Positions 18,768 through 27,543 of a DNA stretch of 64,000 nucleotides are shown one piece after another. The position numbers and the translations under genes are program-made. The notes beneath the pieces were generated by a model. That model did not search any database and was not told the DNA's origin. It worked only from the letters and a program-made list of their open reading frames with translations. Origin of the DNA: Proteobacteria bacterium UBA6921 (lineage in GTDB: Bacteria; Pseudomonadota; Gammaproteobacteria; SG8-11); contig DKAR01000108.1 in NCBI GenBank assembly GCA_002450895.1, positions 18,957-82,956 of the forward strand, read 5' to 3'. Each line of letters begins with the position of its first letter. Position 1 is the stretch's first letter.

Positions 18768-19502
18768 ATGCAATCGTCTGAATTTGCGGCGCACGCGGCG
18801 CTCGAAGATGAACATTGGTGGTTTCGTGCACGCCGAAACATCATCGCTGCCGCGTTGAATCGCTTTGCTCCCGCTGCGCGCCATCACTTGCTCGAGATCG
18901 GCTGCGGCACAGGAGGAAATCTGCGCTACTTTCGCCGTCGCTTTGTCCATGTCACCGGAATCGACGCGTCTGCAGACGCGGTCGGGTACGCGCAGTCACG
19001 CGTGGAAGGAAAAGTCTTTCTCGGTGACTATCGCGAACAACTTCCGCGGCCGTGGACGGAATTCGATGTCATTCTGCTGGCCGACGTGCTGGAACATGTC
19101 GAACACGACGCCGCTTTCCTGCAGGGAATTATCGATGCAATGCGCCCTGGCGCCACACTGGTCATTACCGTTCCGGCGCATCGCTGGCTGTGGAGCGCGC
19201 ATGATGCGGCGCTGGGCCACTACCGTCGCTATCGAAGTGAGGAACTTCGGAATCTTTGGTCCAAATTGCCGGTGCGCGAATTGTATTTTTCGCCTTTCAA
19301 CACCTGGCTGTTGCCGCTGGTCGCGCTATATCGGTGGCTGCGCCCGGATGCGGGCGGAAATGTGCACACGGATTTGCAGCATCACAGCCGATGGACCAAC
19401 TGGCTGCTCTACCGCATCTTCAATTCAGAACGCTGGATGGTCCGGCACGCGAAACTCCCGGCCGGTTGCAGTTTTCTCGCGCTGCTGCGGAAAGAATCTT
19501 AG
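18768..19502 (+). CDS. Class I SAM-dependent methyltransferase
   Basis: Cytosolic protein of 244 residues with a Rossmann methyltransferase core. Motif I is LLEIGCGTGGNLRYF (41-55), the acidic residue ending beta 2 is in VTGIDAS (65-71), and DVILLADVLEHVEHD is motif II/III. The N-terminus EDEHWWFRARR is typical of a family found in sugar, quinone and lipid modification clusters; no substrate can be named. It follows the exonuclease gene by 32 nt and converges on the dynamin-like gene, with overlapping stop codons (TAG 19500-19502 and TAA 19501-19499 on the other strand). Confidence 0.82.
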   Translation: MQSSEFAAHAALEDEHWWFRARRNIIAAALNRFAPAARHHLLEIGCGTGGNLRYFRRRFVHVTGIDASADAVGYAQSRVEGKVFLGDYREQLPRPWTEFDVILLADVLEHVEHDAAFLQGIIDAMRPGATLVITVPAHRWLWSAHDAALGHYRRYRSEELRNLWSKLPVRELYFSPFNTWLLPLVALYRWLRPDAGGNVHTDLQHHSRWTNWLLYRIFNSERWMVRHAKLPAGCSFLALLRKES

Positions 19503-21463
19503 GCAGTTGCGGCTTTGGCGGGTGCGGATTCGTCTTCACCGCTCGGCAGCGGTGAGTTTACGGCCTCAAGCAACGCATTGATCGTGTTGATCTGTTTTTC
19601 CAGCCCGGCGCTCATCTTCTGAAGCTCTTCGATCTTTTCCTCAAGCTTCTCGCGCGAGGATTTGATCTTTTTCAGATTCTCGAGATGTTCGTCGAGTTGT
19701 TGCTTGCGTTCCTTGATGCGCGTCGCCAGCGGTGTCATCACCGAGCGCGCCCAACCTTCCGCTTCCTGTTTGGCCTGAAAGAAGATGTTGCGCACGTGGC
19801 TGACGATTGAAACGAAGAACTTCTTCACCACGAAACTTTGCTCGGTCATTGTGGTGACCGGGCTGCTGCGGAATGCCTCGGCTTCCTTGACCAGCTTCTG
19901 CAACTGTCCAACGTACTTCTTGGTGGAGAACAGCGTGGGCTTGAGCTCCGCGACGTCATGTTCTTCGCGGAAGCGTTGATACACGGCCTGGACTAGTTCG
20001 TTGGATTTGTTGGCCTGCCAGTTCACCTGTTCCATCTGGTGCAACGCGGTGTCGAAGAACGTTTTCATGATGTTCTTCATTCCGGACGTCGTCCACGAGT
20101 CGACCATGTCGCCGCGGGATTTGGAGATCAGCTTGTCGAAGTTGTCGATGCTCAGCGATTCAAGCACGGTTTTGACTTGTCCCGACAGCACGTGCCGGCT
20201 GGTCTGGAAATTCTCCACCTGCTTCTTGTAGCTTTCCTGCGCATCGCGTGCCTTGTTCAACAGTTGCAGGATTACATCGGTATTCTTGCCGCTCAGCGAG
20301 CGCAATTCATTCAGCTGATTCTGCGCGGCGGCATAGCGGCCCTCGAGAACCTGTTTCGTTGACTCGATGCGAGCACCCATCTTGGTGACGACGTTGTCGC
20401 GCACGATGGAATGCTTTTGCGGAACGACGCGCTCAGCGAGAAAATCTTCGAGACGCGCCAGGCCGCTCTTCTCAAGCAACGCAGTATCTTTCTTGACCTT
20501 GCCGAGCAGGCCCTTTTGCGCCGAAACCGGGAAGACTTTTTCATCGCTCAATCCGAGCGACTTTGCGGTGGAGTCGCGCTGGGAATCGATCGATGAATTG
20601 ACCGCCGCCTGTTCTTTCAATTCGTCCCAGAGCGTATCGATCTTGTTGAGCACGACGAGGATGCCGGTCTCTTCGTTCTTGATATGTGGCGTGATGTGGT
20701 GACGCCACATGTCGAGATCCGACTTCGTGACGCCAGTATCCGCGGCGAGAATGAACATGACCGCCTGCGCGGCCGGAATCATTTCCATCGTCAGTTCCGG
20801 CTCGTTGCCGAGAGCATTCAATCCTGGAGTATCGAGAACACAGAGTCCTTCTTTCAGAAGTGGATGCGGAAAACTGATCAGCGCGTGGCGCCAAACGGGA
20901 ATCTCAATCTGTTGGGGTGCAGCCTGACCGGCTGAATGAGGCTCGTCTGTATACAATCCAAGCCGCTTCGCCTCATCGACGCTGACGTGTTTAACGCGAA
21001 TAATTTCTTTGAACGCTTCAGCCATGGCTTCCGGTGAAGACGTGTCGAGATCGATGGTCGTCCAGAACATCGTGTTCTGCTTGAATTGCGCAATCGTTGT
21101 TTCTTCAACGCGGGTTTCAATTGGCAGCAATCGGATGTACGACTTGTCGGCAGCGCGATCGTAGTACAACTCGGTCGGACACATTGTGGTGCGGCCTGCG
21201 GCCGACGGCAGCAATCGGCGCTGATAGTCCGCGAAAAAGATCGCGTTAATCAGCTCGGTTTTTCCGCGTGAGAATTCTGCGACGAAAGCAACAGTGAGCG
21301 CGTCGGAGTTCAACGCCTCGATCACTTCAAACGTTCGAAGATCGTCTTCCGGTTCATTCAGGCCGTTGGCGAGTAACCATTCCTGGTAGGATTTGATGTA
21401 CTGCACCATCTTGGTCTTCCAGTGACCGTAGGCCTGCAGTTGCTTCGAAAATTGCATGTGCAT
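19499..21463 (-). CDS. Dynamin-family GTPase
   Basis: Large GTPase of 654 residues. The G1 loop reads AEFSRGKT (62-69), with Ala replacing the first Gly of GxxxxGK[ST]. G2 is probably in GRTTMCPTE (90-98), G3 is LDTPG (210-214), and G4 is NKID (273-276). Long helical regions follow (about 330-480), then a coiled coil at about 585-635 rich in Lys and Glu. No transmembrane segment is obvious, so membrane contact would be peripheral. Bacterial dynamin-like proteins remodel or protect membranes, but the role of this single-copy form is unknown. The start Met is followed two codons later by another Met. It precedes yggU-yggT-proC on the same strand but is 144 nt downstream of yggU. Confidence 0.85.
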   Translation of the reverse strand: MHMQFSKQLQAYGHWKTKMVQYIKSYQEWLLANGLNEPEDDLRTFEVIEALNSDALTVAFVAEFSRGKTELINAIFFADYQRRLLPSAAGRTTMCPTELYYDRAADKSYIRLLPIETRVEETTIAQFKQNTMFWTTIDLDTSSPEAMAEAFKEIIRVKHVSVDEAKRLGLYTDEPHSAGQAAPQQIEIPVWRHALISFPHPLLKEGLCVLDTPGLNALGNEPELTMEMIPAAQAVMFILAADTGVTKSDLDMWRHHITPHIKNEETGILVVLNKIDTLWDELKEQAAVNSSIDSQRDSTAKSLGLSDEKVFPVSAQKGLLGKVKKDTALLEKSGLARLEDFLAERVVPQKHSIVRDNVVTKMGARIESTKQVLEGRYAAAQNQLNELRSLSGKNTDVILQLLNKARDAQESYKKQVENFQTSRHVLSGQVKTVLESLSIDNFDKLISKSRGDMVDSWTTSGMKNIMKTFFDTALHQMEQVNWQANKSNELVQAVYQRFREEHDVAELKPTLFSTKKYVGQLQKLVKEAEAFRSSPVTTMTEQSFVVKKFFVSIVSHVRNIFFQAKQEAEGWARSVMTPLATRIKERKQQLDEHLENLKKIKSSREKLEEKIEELQKMSAGLEKQINTINALLEAVNSPLPSGEDESAPAKAATA

Positions 21464-21607
21464 ACCGTTGTTTTATCGCTCGATGAAGTTTTGTTCGCCG
21501 GACTTGGTCCGGGCATGCAATCCCAGCTCGACCGCACGCGGCGTCGGGTACGTTACGACCCTTATCGACAGCGCGTGACGGAAGTTTAGGTAGGGGCATG
21601 TAAAGTG

Positions 21608-21889
21608 TTAAGGAAGCGACATTCCCTCGGGCAAATGGCGGGGGTTTACGATGCGGACCCGCTTGTTTCGGCCCGATTCCCCGGATTCGAGGGTGACATT
21701 GGCCTTGGGTACGCCGAAGAGCTCGGCAAGCCAGACAATCAGATGGGCATTCGCGGCACCGTCGACGGGCGGGGCCGTGATGCGGACTTTGAGCGCGTCC
21801 CCGTGAACGCCCGAAATTTCGTTTCGCTTGGCACGGGGCTGAACGCGCAGCGAAACGACGACGCTACCGTCCCGCCATTGATACCACAT
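21608..21889 (-). CDS. yggU: DUF167 (YggU) family protein
   Basis: Small cytosolic protein of 93 residues with the DUF167 pattern: LRVQPRAKRNEI near 14-25, the conserved APPVDGAANAHLI (about 39-51), and LESGESGRNKRVRI. Its biochemical function is unknown. It lies 3 nt after yggT and completes the conserved proC-yggT-yggU order. Confidence 0.92.
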   Translation of the reverse strand: MWYQWRDGSVVVSLRVQPRAKRNEISGVHGDALKVRITAPPVDGAANAHLIVWLAELFGVPKANVTLESGESGRNKRVRIVNPRHLPEGMSLP

Positions 21890-21892
21890 GGG

Positions 21893-22474
21893 TCAACCCA
21901 GCAGCATGCTCTTGCCGACATCCGACAGCCAGGCGACGAAGGTCATTTCGATGAGCTTCAGGGCGATGCCGACCACCAGCGGCGAGAGATCGAGGCCGCC
22001 CATCGGGGGCAGGATCCGGCGCGCGGGCGCCAGCAGCGGCTCATTCAGGCTGTACAACACGGAAGTCACCGGGTTGTATGCGCCGGGATTGATCCAGCTC
22101 AGCACCACCTGGATCAGGATCGAAAAGAAAAAGACGTTCAGCGCCAGCGAAACCAATTCGGCGAATGACAGCACGATCAGTCCGGCCGGCTGAAATGCAT
22201 AGCCTTTGATCGATCCGATGATGATCAGCTTCATCACCTGAAGGACGAGTAGCAGCACGACCGATGCAAAATCGATCCCGAAGAATCCCGGGATAACGCG
22301 CCGCATCGGGACCAGAACCGGGCTCGTGGCTTTGACAAGAAACTGCGAAACCGGATTGTAGAAATCGGCGCGCACGATCTGAAGCAGAAAGCGCACCATG
22401 ACAATTAAAATGTAAAGATCGAACGCCGTTTCGACCAGAAAAATCGCTGCGTTCCCGAAATATCCTCCCCCCAT
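21893..22474 (-). CDS. yggT: YggT-family membrane protein
   Basis: Inner-membrane protein of 193 residues with two copies of the YGGT domain. The first has FLLQIVRADFYNPVSQFLVK, followed by SPVLVPMRRVIPG; the second has LSWINPGAYNPVTSVL, followed by PLLAPARRILP. YggT has been connected to osmotic shock tolerance and potassium in E. coli and to division or photosynthetic membranes in relatives, without a defined reaction. Its ATG shares one base with the proC stop (TAATG), indicating translational coupling. Confidence 0.93.
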   Translation of the reverse strand: MGGGYFGNAAIFLVETAFDLYILIVMVRFLLQIVRADFYNPVSQFLVKATSPVLVPMRRVIPGFFGIDFASVVLLLVLQVMKLIIIGSIKGYAFQPAGLIVLSFAELVSLALNVFFFSILIQVVLSWINPGAYNPVTSVLYSLNEPLLAPARRILPPMGGLDLSPLVVGIALKLIEMTFVAWLSDVGKSMLLG

Positions 22475-23301
22475 TAGCCTCCCCCGATCTGTTCCGCCAA
22501 GTCGCTGCCGCGCTGGCGCGCAGCTGCAACGGCCAATTTGAAAATTTCGCCCAACTTATGCTCTTCAAAAACGCGCAAGGCCTGTTCGGTGGTCCCGCCC
22601 GGCGAAGTGACGCGCCGCCGCAGCGTCGCCGCGTCTTCCGGACTCTCCAGCGCCATCTTCGCTGCGCCAAAGGCCGTCTGCAGGGTCAGCAGGCGTGCTG
22701 TATCAGCGGGAAGTCCGAGCTCCACCGCGGCGCGCTCGAGGTGCTCCATGACGAGGAAAAAGTAGGCTGGCCCGCTGCCGGACAGCGCAGTCACCGTGTC
22801 CATATGCGCCTCGTCCACGAGCCACACGGTGATGCCGACCGCACGCATGATGGTTTCTGCAATTTCACGCTGACCGTCGCTGACTGAAACGTTTGCATGC
22901 AGCGCCGTTGCTCCCGCCTGGACCAGAGCGGGCGTGTTCGGCATCGTCCGCACAATCGCGGCGTCGAAGCCAAGCCAGCGCTGAAGATCCGCTTCGCGCA
23001 GGCCTGCGATAATGGAGATGATCAGGGGCCGCGCTTTCTCGACGGCAGGCCCTAACTCGATGACCACGCTGCGAGCCACCTGGGGTTTGACCGCCAGCAA
23101 TACGACGTCCGCGTCCCGCGCTGCTTCGATATTGCTGACGAAGGTGCTTACCTGAAACTGTTCGCGCAGACGGGTGAGCTGATTTGCGTCGGGATCCGAA
23201 ACACGAATCCGTCGCGCATCCATACCATCGGCAATCAGTCCGCCGATCAGGCTGCGCGCCATATTGCCGCCACCAATGATTGCGATGCTGAAGTCCGTCA
23301 T
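22474..23301 (-). CDS. proC: Pyrroline-5-carboxylate reductase (ProC)
   Basis: Cytosolic enzyme of 275 residues that reduces pyrroline-5-carboxylate to proline with NAD(P)H. The Rossmann glycine motif IIGGGNMARSLIGGL is at residues 8-22. The C-terminal dimerisation and substrate domain contains ALSGSGPAYFFLV (about 166-178) and RRRVTSPGGTTEQAL. ATG 23301 gives the family-like MTDFSIAIIGGGN start; a GTG five codons upstream (23316) is also possible. It is the first gene of proC-yggT-yggU. Confidence 0.95.
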   Translation of the reverse strand: MTDFSIAIIGGGNMARSLIGGLIADGMDARRIRVSDPDANQLTRLREQFQVSTFVSNIEAARDADVVLLAVKPQVARSVVIELGPAVEKARPLIISIIAGLREADLQRWLGFDAAIVRTMPNTPALVQAGATALHANVSVSDGQREIAETIMRAVGITVWLVDEAHMDTVTALSGSGPAYFFLVMEHLERAAVELGLPADTARLLTLQTAFGAAKMALESPEDAATLRRRVTSPGGTTEQALRVFEEHKLGEIFKLAVAAARQRGSDLAEQIGGG

Positions 23302-23454
23302 GTCGCGCCGTTTCACCTCATCTTTTTCAGGCGCATAGCATAGCGCCCGATGCGCGCCCGTGGGAACGGTTAGTTTTCTACGCGAGCCAGATTTCGATTT
23401 CGTGCCGACGTGGGGAGCTCATGGCATAATTCTGGCCATCTTTGGGGGGCGACA

Positions 23455-24402
23455 ATGAGGCACTACGGTTTCTTGCTGGCCGCGGCGCTACTCAGCGCGT
23501 GCGTTGAGGACGCGCAAACCAATCATCCACCGGTGCTGGACGAAATCGGACCGTACGTGATTTCGGCGGGAACCCCATTCCAACTGACATTGACGGCCAA
23601 CCACCCGGACGGAAACTCGCTGAGCTTCGCGTCGGATGGTGCGGTCGGCCCGAACGCCAATCCATACACCCCGTCATCCGCCGCACAGTTCTTTCCGCTG
23701 AGTGCGCTATTTACCTGGACGCCGACCTCCGCGGAAATTGGTGACTACTCGGTCGAGTTCCGAGTTTCCGAAACAGACACGCCGGATTTGTCCTCGGACA
23801 GCGAGGTAGTGACTCTCCGTGTCGTAGCGCCGGAAAACTACGGTCAGGCACTGTTTGAAACCCATTGTGCGAGCTGCCACGGCAAAACGGCCGGCGGCGC
23901 CACATCAAAAGGTGTACGCGGCGCCTCGGCGCCGGAAATTCTGACGACATTGCAGAATGTGGATGTAATGCGCACCCTCGCTCCCAAAATTTCCGAGAAT
24001 GAAGCGGTCGCAATTGCGGAGACGCTGGCGTTGTTCGCGCAGACGTATGGATCACACGATGACTTTGATCCGGCTGTCCGATGCATGACCTGTCACGATG
24101 GCCAAACGGCGACAGGACAGAGCGCAACGCACCTGCCGACTACGAATGACTGCGCGGCCTGCCACACCACGGCGGCCTGGAAGCTTACGCAGTTTGATCA
24201 CGCGAATATCCTTAGTGGCTGCGTGACTTGCCACAACGGTATTTTGGTCATCGGAAAGCCGGGTGTTCACGCGACGACGACTGACGTGTGCGAGGCCTGC
24301 CACAGTCCGGAAAAGTTCTATCCTGTGATTCAAGTTGATCATTCGCAGGTCATGCCCAACAAGTGCTACGAATGCCATCCTCCAATCGCGCTGGCTCGAT
24401 AA
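23455..24402 (+). CDS. Six-haem c-type cytochrome lipoprotein with Ig-like domain
   Basis: Predicted lipoprotein of 315 residues: signal peptide MRHYGFLLAAALLSAC with lipobox LSAC (Cys16). Residues of about 24-125 form an Ig/cadherin-like domain (HPPVLDEIGPYVISAG ... FTWTPTSAEIGDYSVEF). Six haem sites follow at C138, C210, C233, C256, C279 and C304 (CASCH, CMTCH, CAACH, CVTCH, CEACH, CYECH). Four of them are spaced exactly 23 residues apart and alternate with His in FDH and VH that could be distal ligands. The ATG at 23455 follows GGGGGGC. It stands alone between proC and yggS, which face away from or toward it. A role in periplasmic or surface electron transfer is inferred; no partner is visible. 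Confidence 0.85.
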   Translation: MRHYGFLLAAALLSACVEDAQTNHPPVLDEIGPYVISAGTPFQLTLTANHPDGNSLSFASDGAVGPNANPYTPSSAAQFFPLSALFTWTPTSAEIGDYSVEFRVSETDTPDLSSDSEVVTLRVVAPENYGQALFETHCASCHGKTAGGATSKGVRGASAPEILTTLQNVDVMRTLAPKISENEAVAIAETLALFAQTYGSHDDFDPAVRCMTCHDGQTATGQSATHLPTTNDCAACHTTAAWKLTQFDHANILSGCVTCHNGILVIGKPGVHATTTDVCEACHSPEKFYPVIQVDHSQVMPNKCYECHPPIALAR

Positions 24403-24415
24403 CTTCTTCCGTGCG

Positions 24416-25099
24416 TTAATGCCTCTGGCCGAATATCGCCGATCCGACCCGTACCAGCGTCGCGCCTTCCGCGATGGCCGCTTCCAGATCATCCGACATG
24501 CCCATTGAAAGCGTGTCGAGCGCGAAACCGGCACGTTGTAGTGCTTCCAATGCAATGCGCAACTGTGCGCACGCCACGCGCTGGCGCTCGAAATCGTCTT
24601 CCGGGGCTGGAATAGCCATCAGGCCGCGCAGTTTCAGGTGCGGTAGCGATGCAATCTGGCGCGCGAGCGTTTCAAGTTCCGAAGGCGCAATGCCGGACTT
24701 CGATGCTTCTCCGCTGACATTGACCTGGATGCAGATATTGAGCGGCGCCAGGGCCTCAGGGCGCTGGTCGTTCAGGCGCTGTGCGATTTTCAGGCGATCG
24801 ACACTGTGTACCCAATCAAAATACTCGGCGATATCGCGCGTCTTATTCGATTGGATCGGTCCGATGAAATGCCACTCGATCCCGGCGCCCGCCAACGCGT
24901 GTATTTTTGGCAGGGCTTCCTGAAGGTAGCTCTCGCCGAACCGGGTTTGTCCCACATCGCACGCGGCGCGAATCGCGCTGTCCGGAAACGTTTTTGACAC
25001 GGCAATGAGTTGGACCGACCCCGGCGCGCGTCCAAAGCGCGTCTCAGCCGCCTCAATGCGGGAACGTACAGCGTTAAGATGTTGTGAGATTGCCGTCAC
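24416..25099 (-). CDS. yggS: YggS-family pyridoxal phosphate homeostasis protein
   Basis: PLP-binding protein of 227 residues with an alanine racemase-like TIM barrel. Lys36 in LIAVSKTFPD should hold PLP. Other family motifs are FGESYLQEA, WHFIGPIQSNK and LSMGMSDDLEAAI. The family controls PLP supply and amino acid balance and has no known catalytic turnover. It is transcribed away from pilT, as in Pseudomonas, where yggS, proC and yggT precede pilT. The 3' end is 13 nt from the cytochrome gene's stop (convergent). Confidence 0.95.
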   Translation of the reverse strand: MTAISQHLNAVRSRIEAAETRFGRAPGSVQLIAVSKTFPDSAIRAACDVGQTRFGESYLQEALPKIHALAGAGIEWHFIGPIQSNKTRDIAEYFDWVHSVDRLKIAQRLNDQRPEALAPLNICIQVNVSGEASKSGIAPSELETLARQIASLPHLKLRGLMAIPAPEDDFERQRVACAQLRIALEALQRAGFALDTLSMGMSDDLEAAIAEGATLVRVGSAIFGQRH

Positions 25100-25190
25100 G
25101 GATTCAATTGACGCGCGGCGCGGCCGCTATAACGCAAGATGAAACCCTCTGCTAAGGTTTTCTTGCTCAGAGCCCCATTATAGGTGACCC

Positions 25191-26228
25191 ATGGATATCG
25201 CAGAACTGCTTGCGTTCGGCGCCAAGAACGGCGCTTCCGACTTACATCTTTCGGCGGGGGTATCGCCGATGATCCGCGTGGACGGCGACATGCGCCGCAT
25301 CAACCTTCCCGCGCTCGATCACAAGACCGTTCATGGCCTGATTTACGACATCATGAACGACAAGCAACGCAAGGATTATGAAGAATTCCTGGAAACCGAC
25401 TTTTCATTTGAAATCCCGGGCCTGGCGCGTTTTCGTGTCAACGCGTTCAACCAGAATCGCGGCGCCGGCGCCGTATTCCGAACGATTCCCACCAACATCC
25501 TGACGCTTGAAGAACTCGGCGCGCCGGCCATCTTCAAGGAAATCGCGGACCAACCGCGCGGCCTGGTGCTGGTCACCGGTCCGACGGGCTCCGGCAAATC
25601 CACCACGCTGGCCGCAATGATCAACCACGTGAACGAAAGCGAATATGGTCATATCCTGACAATCGAAGACCCGATCGAATTCGTGCACGAAAGCAAAAAG
25701 TGCCTGATCAACCAGCGCGAAGTACATCGTGACACGCTCGGTTTCGCGGAATCCCTTCGCTCCGCACTTCGTGAAGACCCGGACATCATTCTCGTCGGCG
25801 AAATGCGCGATCCGGAAACCATCGGACTGGCGCTCACCGCATCAGAAACCGGACACCTTGTGTTTGGCACCTTGCATACGAGCTCCGCGGCGAAAACCGT
25901 CGACCGTATCATCGACGTGTTCCCGGCCGCCGAAAAAGAAATGGTGCGATCGATGCTCTCCGAATCACTGCGCGCCGTAATTTCGCAAACGCTGTGCAAG
26001 AAGTCATCCGGCGGTCGAGTCGCAGCGCATGAAATCATGATCGGTACCCCGGCGATTCGTAACCTGATTCGAGAAAACAAGGTTCCGCAGATGTACTCTG
26101 CGATTCAGACCGGCCAGCAGTATGGTATGCAGACGCTGGATCAGAACCTTCTCGATCTCGTGAAGAAGAATCTCATCACCAAGCAGGAAGCGGCGGGCAA
26201 GGCCGCCAACAAGGATGCCTTCAAGTAA
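25191..26228 (+). CDS. pilT: Type IV pilus retraction ATPase PilT
   Basis: Hexameric cytosolic motor of 345 residues (Pseudomonas PilT has 344) that depolymerises pilin and powers twitching. Features are the N-terminal PAS-like domain, Walker A GPTGSGKST (130-138), the Asp box around TIEDPIEFVH, Walker B ILVGEMRDPET, and the His box TGHLVFGTLHTSSA. The C-terminal motif AIRNLIRE, needed for retraction, is present near 286-293. The start ATG follows AGGTGACC. It is followed by pilU after 15 nt, and yggS is divergent. Confidence 0.97.
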   Translation: MDIAELLAFGAKNGASDLHLSAGVSPMIRVDGDMRRINLPALDHKTVHGLIYDIMNDKQRKDYEEFLETDFSFEIPGLARFRVNAFNQNRGAGAVFRTIPTNILTLEELGAPAIFKEIADQPRGLVLVTGPTGSGKSTTLAAMINHVNESEYGHILTIEDPIEFVHESKKCLINQREVHRDTLGFAESLRSALREDPDIILVGEMRDPETIGLALTASETGHLVFGTLHTSSAAKTVDRIIDVFPAAEKEMVRSMLSESLRAVISQTLCKKSSGGRVAAHEIMIGTPAIRNLIRENKVPQMYSAIQTGQQYGMQTLDQNLLDLVKKNLITKQEAAGKAANKDAFK

Positions 26229-26243
26229 CCCGGGAGTCGTTGT

Positions 26244-27380
26244 ATGGGTACAACCGCGGAACTCGACGCGCTGCTCACCAGCATGGCGCAGAATGGCGCG
26301 TCAGATCTTTTCCTGACGGTTGGATTGCCGCCCAGTTTCAAGATTCACGGCAAGCTCATATCCTCGGCCAGCCCGGCACTCACCGCGGATTATCTCAGTC
26401 GGTTGGCCGAAGCCGTGATGACGCCCGATCAACGTTCGGAATTCCAACTGACGCAAGAATGCAATTTTGCGCTGTCCCGCGAAAACATCGGGCGATTCCG
26501 CGTCAATGTGTTTCAGCAAAAGTATCAGGTCGGGATGGTGCTGCGAAAAATCGAGACGCGCATACCGACGCTTGAGGAACTTGGCCAACCGCAAACGGTG
26601 ATCGATCTGGCCATGGCCAAACGTGGACTCATCATTGTGGTAGGCGCCACGGGCTGTGGAAAATCAACGACGCTGGCGGCAATGATCGGGCACAGAAATC
26701 GCCACAGCAACGGCCATATCGTCACTATTGAAGACCCGATCGAATTCATTCACGAACATGTCGGTTGCATGATCACGCAGCGCGAAGTCGGCGTGGACAC
26801 GCAGTCGTTTGAGAATGCATTGAAGAATACCTTGCGCCAGTCGCCCGACGTGATTCTGATCGGCGAGATCCGGGCACGTGAGACCATGCAGCATGCAATC
26901 GCGTTTTCCGAAACCGGGCATCTTTGTCTTGCGACTCTGCACGCGAACAACGCGAATCAGGCGCTGGATCGCATCATAAATTTCTTCCCTGAAGACCGGC
27001 GGGGTCAGTTGCTGCTGGATCTTTCCGTCAACCTGAAGGGAATCATTGCGCAACAACTGATCCCGTCGCCGGATCGGCAAGGGCGGCGCCTGGCCCTGGA
27101 GCTGTTGCTCAATACGCCGTTGATGAGCCAGCTGATCCTCAAGGGCGAACAGCACAAGGTGAAGGACCTGATGAAGAAGTCCAAAACGTTGGGCATGCAG
27201 ACGTTCGACCAGGCATTGCAGGATCTTTACAACACCGGGCAAATCACCGCCGAAGACGCCATACATCACGCGGACGCGCCGAACGAATTGCGCTTGCAGA
27301 TCAAGCTTGGAAAAGAGCCCGAGGCAGAGAAGAAGGGCGGTAGCCTGAAAGGCGTGACAATTATTCCGCGTGAGCTCTGA
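26244..27380 (+). CDS. pilU: PilT-dependent retraction ATPase PilU
   Basis: PilT paralogue of 378 residues (Pseudomonas PilU has 382). Walker A is GATGCGKST (134-142), Walker B is ILIGEIRARET, and the His box is TGHLCLATLHANNANQ. The C-terminal extension (about 345-378) is typical of PilU and absent in PilT. PilU assists PilT when pili retract under load. It is co-transcribed with pilT, 15 nt apart. An AT-rich convergent spacer with an inverted repeat follows. Confidence 0.96.
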   Translation: MGTTAELDALLTSMAQNGASDLFLTVGLPPSFKIHGKLISSASPALTADYLSRLAEAVMTPDQRSEFQLTQECNFALSRENIGRFRVNVFQQKYQVGMVLRKIETRIPTLEELGQPQTVIDLAMAKRGLIIVVGATGCGKSTTLAAMIGHRNRHSNGHIVTIEDPIEFIHEHVGCMITQREVGVDTQSFENALKNTLRQSPDVILIGEIRARETMQHAIAFSETGHLCLATLHANNANQALDRIINFFPEDRRGQLLLDLSVNLKGIIAQQLIPSPDRQGRRLALELLLNTPLMSQLILKGEQHKVKDLMKKSKTLGMQTFDQALQDLYNTGQITAEDAIHHADAPNELRLQIKLGKEPEAEKKGGSLKGVTIIPREL

Positions 27381-27449
27381 TCCAGTTACGTTAAGTGCAA
27401 CCACTTTCGGTGTTTTAGGATCCCGATTGCGACTTTTTGTGAGCCCAGT

Positions 27450-27476
27450 CTTTTTAGTTTTAAACGGGCTAAAAAG
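27450..27476. terminator. AT-rich inverted repeat between convergent pilU and TonB-like gene
   Basis: CTTTTTAG (27450-27457) and CTAAAAAG (27469-27476) are perfectly complementary around an 11-nt loop, embedded in AGCCC...GGGCT (27442-27446 and 27466-27470), which could form a competing stem. The 163-nt gap has no credible gene. It may stop transcripts from both sides, but the stem is AT-rich. Confidence 0.35.
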
Positions 27477-27543
27477 CGCTTATTCAGCGAAGCTGATCAG
27501 GCAAAAGGTCGGAACGCAGAAAGGCGCGCTCGCCGATCCAGCG

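Noticed and set aside
25105..25130. TTGACG...TATAAC as a pilT promoter
   Set aside because: The spacing of 14 nt is too short for a sigma-70 promoter. A start could still lie nearby, but the motif does not support it.
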